NCBI GenBank assembly: GCA_017999235.1
Contig: JAGOBN010000063.1
Span: 1 to 10,985 of the forward strand
Source of the DNA: Anaerolineales bacterium
Lineage (GTDB): Bacteria > Chloroflexota > Anaerolineae > Anaerolineales > UBA6663
Reading direction: 5' to 3'
DNA: 10,985 nt
Part shown: piece by piece, positions 5,986-10,985 of the stretch
Position numbering within the stretch: position 1 is the first letter of the stretch
How the letters are laid out: each line of letters opens with the position of its first letter
Position numbers and translations under genes: made by a program
The notes under the pieces: model-generated
What the model was told of the DNA's origin: nothing
Seen by the model: the letters and a program-made list of their open reading frames with translations, nothing else
The model's database searches: none

Positions 5986-6993
5986 TTAGCTGGTTATCCG
6001 CAAACGAGGGTGTTCCACCGTGATGACGATATTACCCTGCTTGTGCCCCTGGTCGACGTACCGATGAGCCTCGGCCATCTGTTCGAGCGGGTAGCTTCGA
6101 TCAATGACCGGTCTGAGTTGTCCGGCTTCAATCAAGCCTCTCAGGTGTGCCAGGTCTTCGGGCCTTTGGCTGCCAGCCCCGTGAAGGATCTGCTTGCTGC
6201 CCGGTGAAGTCCAGCGCGCGCGAAGCCTCTGCGACAAACTCGGATTGCCTAAGTAGTAACGGCCGTTTGCCTTGAGCGCTCGCAGGCTCCGCGAAACCGA
6301 GCTCTTACCAACGACATCAATAATCACGTCATAAAGCTGGCCGCTTTGGGTGAAGTCTGCCTGTGTATAGTCGATCACCTGGTCGGCGCCGATCGAGCGC
6401 AGCATGCCCAATTTCTCGGTATGATCCACGGCCGTCACTTCGGCCCCGCGGCCCTTGGCCAGTTGGATCACCATCGTGCCGATGCTGCCGCCGGCGCCAT
6501 TGATCAAGACCCGTTCACCGCTCCGAATATGGGTTGTCCTGACAAAGTGCAGGGCTTCCAGCCCGCCCACCGGAACAGCGGCGGCTTCGGCGAAGGTCAG
6601 GTTGGCGGGTTTAATGGCCAGCGCTCCACCCATCATCCCAGGTGCTTCGGCCATACACTTGTACTCGGCATACGCGCCCAGACTGAAACTGGTCGTGGCA
6701 AAGACCTGGTCGCCGGCTTGGAACCGGCGCACATTCCGGCCAACGGCCTCAATTTCCCCAGCGAGTTCCTGTCCCAGAATGATGGGCCGGGGCCTAAAGA
6801 AACTCAGATAGATCCAGATGAGCCACCTGTACTCCGCCGGGAGTTTCAGGCTCCGCAGCTCACAGTCTCCGGCGAAGGCGGTGGTCGCGTGCACCCTGAT
6901 CAGCACTTCATCGTCCTTGGGGACGGGTTTTGCGACCTCTTTGAGTTGAAGCCCTTCCGGCGGCCCAAACTTCGACATGACCATGGCTTTCAT
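5986..6993 (-). CDS. Zinc-less MDR-family NAD(P)-dependent oxidoreductase (copy 2)
   Basis: A 335-residue medium-chain dehydrogenase/reductase of the quinone-oxidoreductase-like branch. The N-terminal GroES-like domain has KFGPPEGLQLKEVAKPVP (8-25), VLIRVHATT (30-38), LGQELAGEIEAVG (73-85) and FQAGDQVFA (91-99). The Rossmann fold has the glycine motif GAGGSIG (166-172) and D190 at the end of the second strand. The Cys/His zinc ligands of alcohol dehydrogenases are absent. Likely role: NAD(P)H-dependent reduction of quinones, enones or related carbonyls. The ATG at 6993 gives the usual family N-terminus; a TTG two codons earlier is possible, and CCGGAAAA is the only ribosome-site candidate. 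It lies 53 bases after the stop of a close paralogue, so both probably form one operon. The last 9 residues (EHPRLRITS) are absent from the paralogue. Confidence 0.88.
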   Translation of the reverse strand: MKAMVMSKFGPPEGLQLKEVAKPVPKDDEVLIRVHATTAFAGDCELRSLKLPAEYRWLIWIYLSFFRPRPIILGQELAGEIEAVGRNVRRFQAGDQVFATTSFSLGAYAEYKCMAEAPGMMGGALAIKPANLTFAEAAAVPVGGLEALHFVRTTHIRSGERVLINGAGGSIGTMVIQLAKGRGAEVTAVDHTEKLGMLRSIGADQVIDYTQADFTQSGQLYDVIIDVVGKSSVSRSLRALKANGRYYLGNPSLSQRLRARWTSPGSKQILHGAGSQRPEDLAHLRGLIEAGQLRPVIDRSYPLEQMAEAHRYVDQGHKQGNIVITVEHPRLRITS

Positions 6994-7046
6994 CGGCAAT
7001 TTTCCGGGCTTGAGCGCTTAACGGCTATTCAGTTCTGGCGCGGTTC

Positions 7047-8006
7047 CTACACTGTGACGACGACATTGCCCTTCTTATGCCCGGCCGCGACATAGCGGTG
7101 CGCCTCGGCCATTTGCTCCAGCGGATAGCACCGGTCAATCACCGCTTTGAGCTGGCCCGCTTCAATCAGCCCGTTGACGAACAACAGATCTTCCGCCTTG
7201 GCGCTGGCCGGCCGCAGCCCGGTGGTCGTAAAACGAACCTGTGGGCCGCCAAACAGGGAGGTCCAGAGCATCCTCAGCACAATCGCCGGCGTCGGGACCG
7301 TAGCGAGATAGACGCCCTTCGCCGTGAGTGAACCCTGGCAGCGGCCGTAGGACATCTTGCCGACGGTGTCAAAAATGATGTCGTAGCGCTTGCCGTTCTT
7401 GGTAAAGTCCGTCGTGGTGTAATCTACCACCACGTCAGCGCCGAGCGACTTCACCAGCTCCAGATTCGATGTACTGCACACCCCGGTGACTTTGGCGCCC
7501 ATAGCCTTGGCCAGCTGGACTGCTGACGATCCCACCGCCCCCGATGCGCCAATGATCAGAATTGACTGTCCACGCTGGAGCCGGGCGGCATCTCTTAGGA
7601 ATGGCAGGGCGGTCAAGGCCCCATTGGGAATGGCCGCGGCTTCGGCATAGGTCAGGTGGGCGGGCATTCGCGTCAGGGCCCCGTCTTCCGGCATACAGAG
7701 GTACTCGGCATAAGCGCCCAGGAGGCTCAGACCAGTATTGCCATAGACCTGGTCGCCCGGGCTGAACCGCTGCACGTCTCGCCCGACTGCCTCGATTTTC
7801 CCGGCCAGATAGAACCCCAGGATCGGTTTCTTGGGTTTCCGAAAACCATTTAAACCGGGAGCAGCGCGCATACCCGGATCTTCGGCAGCCACGGTAGTCG
7901 CATGAATGCGGATCAGGACTTCATTCGGCTGGGGGGCGGGTTTGGCGACCTGGGTGAGCTGCAGAACCTCGGGCGGGCCGAAGCGGGTATAGACAATGGC
8001 TTGCAT
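7047..8006 (-). CDS. Zinc-less MDR-family NAD(P)-dependent oxidoreductase (copy 1)
   Basis: A 319-residue medium-chain reductase of the same branch as the next gene. Landmarks: RFGPPEVLQLTQVAKPAP (8-25), LGFYLAGKIEAVG (63-75), SPGDQVYG (82-89), the nucleotide motif GASGAVG (153-159), then TGVCSTSNLELVKSLGAD (174-191). A Ser/Thr-rich end of the second strand instead of an acidic residue favours NADPH. No zinc ligands. The C-terminal third is almost the same as in the downstream copy (GLIEAGQL, VIDR, YPLEQMAEAHRYV), showing gene duplication. The ATG is well supported by TTAGGAGA, whose AGGAG is 6 bases upstream. It would be the first gene of the minus-strand cluster and is divergent from the LuxR-type regulator, which could control it; the link is only positional. 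Confidence 0.9.
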   Translation of the reverse strand: MQAIVYTRFGPPEVLQLTQVAKPAPQPNEVLIRIHATTVAAEDPGMRAAPGLNGFRKPKKPILGFYLAGKIEAVGRDVQRFSPGDQVYGNTGLSLLGAYAEYLCMPEDGALTRMPAHLTYAEAAAIPNGALTALPFLRDAARLQRGQSILIIGASGAVGSSAVQLAKAMGAKVTGVCSTSNLELVKSLGADVVVDYTTTDFTKNGKRYDIIFDTVGKMSYGRCQGSLTAKGVYLATVPTPAIVLRMLWTSLFGGPQVRFTTTGLRPASAKAEDLLFVNGLIEAGQLKAVIDRCYPLEQMAEAHRYVAAGHKKGNVVVTV

Positions 8007-8078
8007 GTTGGTCTCCTAAGCATTGAATATTCGGGCTGGGTTTCATCTATCGGGGAGCATAGCCGATGATGAGTAACC

Positions 8079-8116
8079 GCAGATCCACCTAAAGATGGGT
8101 TCGCGGGTGGATCTGC
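8079..8116. repeat. Perfect 11-bp inverted repeat between divergent genes
   Basis: GCAGATCCACC (8079-8089) is the exact reverse complement of GGTGGATCTGC (8106-8116), separated by 16 bases. It sits 73 bases upstream of the reductase start and 125 bases upstream of the regulator start. It may be an operator, a transcript hairpin, or a member of a dispersed intergenic repeat family. There is no T-tract on either side. Confidence 0.6.
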
Positions 8117-8228
8117 AATGTCAGCTCGCCAGCGCTGACATCCATCAACCGTCGGCCGCCTCGTCTGCCTGGGCGGCGGCGGTCCGAGTCGTCGCCGGCG
8201 CGGTGATGGGCGCAGGCGCCCGGTCGTC

Positions 8229-8234
8229 TATAAT
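8229..8234 (+). promoter_or_regulatory. Consensus -10 box implying a leaderless transcript
   Basis: A perfect TATAAT stands in otherwise very GC-rich sequence, ending 6 bases before the ATG at 8241. Transcription normally starts about 7 bases after a -10 box, which would put +1 at or next to the A of the start codon. There is no Shine-Dalgarno before this ATG (TTTTGGG only). No TTGACA-like -35 is seen 16-18 bases upstream, so activator-dependence is possible. Confidence 0.55.
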
Positions 8235-8240
8235 TTTGGG

Positions 8241-10955
8241 ATGTCGACCGCGATCTTGGCCACCAAGCTCTACGCCCCGCCCCCGCGGCCTAAGGCGGTG
8301 CAGCGCCGGCGCCTGACGGAGCGCTTGAACCATGGGCTGGCGGCCGGCGGCCGGCTCACTCTGATCGCGGCGCCGGCGGGCTTTGGCAAAACCACGTTGG
8401 CGGGTGAATGGGCGGCGGGGCTGGAGCGGCCGATCGCTTGGCTGGCGCTGGATGCAGGCGACAATGACCCCACCCGCTTTCTAACCTACCTGGTGGCGGC
8501 GCTGCAGACCGTGGCGGCCGGGTTGGGCGAGGCGCTGGCGGCGGTGCTTCAGTCGCGGCAGCCGCCGCCGGCCGAGGCGGTCCTGACCGCGCTGCTGAAT
8601 GAGCTGACCGCGCTGCCCGGCCCGCTGGTCCTGGTGCTGGATGATTATCATGTGATCGAGGCCGCGACGGTGGACCGGGCGCTGGCCTTCCTGCTCGAGC
8701 ATCTGCCGCCGCAGCTGCACGTGGTGCTCACGACCCGCGAAGACCCGCAGCTGCCGCTGGCCCGCTACCGGGCGCGGGGACAGCTGACCGAGCTGCGCGC
8801 CGCCGACCTGCGGTTTACGGCCGCCGAAGCGGCTGAGTTTTTGAGTCAGGTGATGGGCCTCCACTTCGCGGAGGCGGACCTGGCCGCGCTGGAAACGCGC
8901 ACTGAAGGCTGGGTGGCCGGCCTGCAGCTGGCGGCCCTGGCCATGCAGGGGACGCAGTCGCGGCCGGGCCAGCCGGCGGCCAGCGAATTTATCCGCAGCT
9001 TTGCGGGCGATCACCGCTACATCGTTGACTATCTGGTTGAGGAAGTGCTGCGGCGTCAGCCGGAACCGGTGCGGCAGTTCCTGCTGCAGACCGCCATCCT
9101 TGACCAATTGAGCGGCCCGCTGTGCGAGGCGGTCACCGGCCTGGCCGACGGCGGCGCGCGGCTGGAGGCTTTGGAGCGCGGCGGCTTTTTTGTGGTGCCG
9201 CTGGATGACCGGCGCCGCTGGTATCGCTATCACCACCTCTTCGCGGATGTGCTCCGGGCGCATCTCAAAGCCGAACAGCCCGATCAACTGGCAACCTTGC
9301 ATCAACGCGCCAGCGCCTGGTATGAGCGGAACGGCTCAGCCGCGGACGCGATCCACCATGCCCTGGCCGCGGCCGATTTCGCGCGCGCGGCGGACCTGAT
9401 CGAACTGGCCGTGCCCGCCGTGCGCCGCAGCCGGCAAGAGGCCGTGCTGCTGGGCTGGCTGCGGGCGCTGCCCGCTGAACTCTTCCGTAACCGGCCGATG
9501 CTGAACGGCCACTATGCGGCGGTGCTGCTGCAAAACGGCGAGCTCGAAGGGGTCGAGGCCCGCCTGCGGGCGGCCGAACAAGCGCTGGAGCAGCCGGCCG
9601 GCTCAACGGTTCAGCGGGTGGTGCGGGATGAGGTCGAATGGCGCCGCCTGCCCGGTTGGATCGCCGTGCACCGGGCCGGCCTGGCCCTGGCACGGGAGGA
9701 GGTGGCCAGCGCTACGCGATATGCGCGTCAGGCGCTTGAGCTGGTCACCGCTGACGATGATCTCGGCCGCGGCGCGGCGGCGGCGCTGCTCGGTCTCGCG
9801 GTCTGGCGTCATGGCGATTTGGAAGCGGCCCAGCAGGGCTATGCCGAAAGCATGGTCAGATTGGAGCGCGCCGGCCACTTCTCGGATGTGCTCGGCTGCG
9901 CGCTGGCGCTGGCCGATATGCAGATCGCCCAGGGCCGCCTGCACGCGGCCAGGCGAACTTATGAACAGGCACTGCGGCTGGCGCCGGACCAGGGCCTGCC
10001 CGTCTTACGCGGCACCGCCGACATGCTAGTGGGCCTGAGCGAGCTGCGGCTCGAGCACAACGAACTGCCGGCCGCCGCTGAGCTCTTACAGCGGGCCGAG
10101 GCCCTGGGTGAACACCTGGGGCTGCCGCAGAACCCCTATCGGCGGCGCGTGGCCCGGGCGCGCCTGCAAGCCGCGCATGGCGACCTGGCCGGCGCCCTCG
10201 CCTTGTTGGAGGAAGCGGAGCGCCGATATGCGGGTGATTTCTCCCCGAATGTGCGCCCGATCGCGGCCCTGAAAGCCCGGCTGTGGGTGAAGCAGGGCCG
10301 GCTCGCCGAAGCCCAGCGCTGGGTGCGCGAGCAAGGTCTATCGGCGGATGATGAGCTCAGCTATCTGCGCGAGTTCGAGCACTTCACCCTGGCCCGGGTG
10401 CTCCTGGCTCAATTCCAAACGGACCGCGACCAGGCGCCTTTGGGCGCGGCCCAGCGGCTGCTTGAGCGCCTCCAACAAGCGGCGGAGGCCGGCGGACGGG
10501 CCGGCAGTGTCGCGGAGGTGCTCATGTTGCAAGCACTCGCCCATCAAGCGCGGGGCGATCTCCCGGCCGGCCGGGCGGCGTTGGAGCGCGCACTGCATCT
10601 GGCGGAGCCGGAGGGCATGGTGCGCGTCTTCTTGGATGAAGGTGCGCCGCTGGCGCGGCTGCTGCGCGCAACGCCGGCCGGCGGTCGGCCGTCTGATTTC
10701 GCCAGCCAGCTGTTAACGGCTTTAGAGCCCGAGCCAGCGCTTGGCGCCGCGCCGCCCTTGGTCGAACCGCTGAGCCAGCGTGAACTCGAGGTCCTGCGCC
10801 TGTTCCAAGCCGAGCTGTCCGGCCCGGAGATCGCCCGCGAACTGGTGATTGCCCTCAGCACCCTGCGCACCCACACGAAGCGCATCTACGGCAAGCTCAA
10901 CGTCAACAGCCGGCGGGCCGCCGTCAAACGAGCCATAGAGCCAGGCCTGATCTAG
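8241..10955 (+). CDS. MalT-like LuxR-family (LAL) transcriptional regulator with STAND ATPase
   Basis: A complete 904-residue regulator of the large ATP-binding LuxR (LAL/MalT) type. The N-terminus ILATKLYAPPPRP (5-17) and RRRLTERL (22-29) are typical. The ATPase has Walker A APAGFGKTT (44-52), Walker B LVLVLDDYHVI (129-139) and TTREDPQLPLARYRARGQL (164-182), the usual sensor and arginine-containing segment. EGWVAGLQLAALAMQG marks the following helical part. The middle (about 360-830) is Ala/Leu-rich helical repeat of TPR type, the presumed ligand-sensing superhelix. The C-terminal LuxR helix-turn-helix spans 844-904 (LSQRELEVLRLF, SGPEIARELVIALSTLRTHTKRIYGKLNV). Such proteins bind ATP and an inducer, oligomerise and activate target genes; the inducer is unknown. 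The divergent reductase operon is a possible target. The ATG follows a TATAAT by 6 bases with no ribosome site, suggesting leaderless translation. GC content is very high, unlike the GNAT gene at 5370. Confidence 0.93.
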   Translation: MSTAILATKLYAPPPRPKAVQRRRLTERLNHGLAAGGRLTLIAAPAGFGKTTLAGEWAAGLERPIAWLALDAGDNDPTRFLTYLVAALQTVAAGLGEALAAVLQSRQPPPAEAVLTALLNELTALPGPLVLVLDDYHVIEAATVDRALAFLLEHLPPQLHVVLTTREDPQLPLARYRARGQLTELRAADLRFTAAEAAEFLSQVMGLHFAEADLAALETRTEGWVAGLQLAALAMQGTQSRPGQPAASEFIRSFAGDHRYIVDYLVEEVLRRQPEPVRQFLLQTAILDQLSGPLCEAVTGLADGGARLEALERGGFFVVPLDDRRRWYRYHHLFADVLRAHLKAEQPDQLATLHQRASAWYERNGSAADAIHHALAAADFARAADLIELAVPAVRRSRQEAVLLGWLRALPAELFRNRPMLNGHYAAVLLQNGELEGVEARLRAAEQALEQPAGSTVQRVVRDEVEWRRLPGWIAVHRAGLALAREEVASATRYARQALELVTADDDLGRGAAAALLGLAVWRHGDLEAAQQGYAESMVRLERAGHFSDVLGCALALADMQIAQGRLHAARRTYEQALRLAPDQGLPVLRGTADMLVGLSELRLEHNELPAAAELLQRAEALGEHLGLPQNPYRRRVARARLQAAHGDLAGALALLEEAERRYAGDFSPNVRPIAALKARLWVKQGRLAEAQRWVREQGLSADDELSYLREFEHFTLARVLLAQFQTDRDQAPLGAAQRLLERLQQAAEAGGRAGSVAEVLMLQALAHQARGDLPAGRAALERALHLAEPEGMVRVFLDEGAPLARLLRATPAGGRPSDFASQLLTALEPEPALGAAPPLVEPLSQRELEVLRLFQAELSGPEIARELVIALSTLRTHTKRIYGKLNVNSRRAAVKRAIEPGLI

Positions 10956-10985
10956 CCTCGCCCGCCCACCCGCGCCCCTCAAGCC

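Noticed and set aside
6346..7095. 249-codon plus-strand frame opposite the reductase
   Set aside because: Long but without motifs, and rich in His/Gly/Arg; the minus strand encodes a full MDR protein.
8481..9305. 274-codon minus-strand frame within the regulator gene
   Set aside because: Gln/Arg/His-rich product is the usual antisense image of Leu/Ala-rich coding sequence; the regulator's ATPase domain covers the region.

Overview
The window is GC-rich (roughly 60-65% by eye) bacterial chromosomal DNA. A 904-residue MalT-like LuxR regulator, tandem zinc-less MDR reductases, several stand-alone GNAT and DinB/ClbS-type proteins and an effector-like protein with a GNQAV motif together suggest Chloroflexota (Anaerolineae/Caldilineae-like). 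That placement is inferred from gene content only; there is no rRNA or marker gene here.

Layout. (1) 1-1308, plus strand: a structured leader, a strong Shine-Dalgarno, and a 400-residue protein. It carries the 'LQxxxGNQAVsR' N-terminal motif known from cargo proteins of extracellular contractile injection systems (eCIS), joined to a C-terminal domain with a nucleotidyltransferase-like signature (GS, DLD, distal D). (2) 1388-2928, minus strand: a divergent nucleoside-diphosphate-kinase-like protein that keeps the catalytic His but has Ser in place of the KPD Lys, then a DinB/ClbS-type four-helix protein with an intact His triad. (3) 2929-3511: a gene-free stretch with small palindromes, followed by a small plus-strand protein with one membrane helix (3512-3763). 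(4) 3807-8006, all minus strand. In transcription order: two tandem zinc-less MDR oxidoreductases, a RimJ/RimL-type GNAT, a decayed RibD/DHFR-fold reductase, a second GNAT, and an unrecognised 150-residue protein. Spacing is short, so partial co-transcription is plausible. (5) 8007-8240: the region between divergent genes, with a perfect 11-bp inverted repeat and a consensus TATAAT placed so that the next gene may be translated from a leaderless mRNA. (6) 8241-10955, plus strand: the complete MalT-like STAND ATPase with a C-terminal LuxR helix-turn-helix.

The most notable points are the probable eCIS-type nucleotidyltransferase effector standing alone, and the pseudogene at 4793-5316. The pseudogene has no start codon, one frameshift and one internal stop, and its former C-terminus reads in frame into the downstream GNAT gene. 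No injection-system structural genes, mobile elements, tRNAs, rRNAs or CRISPR arrays are visible.
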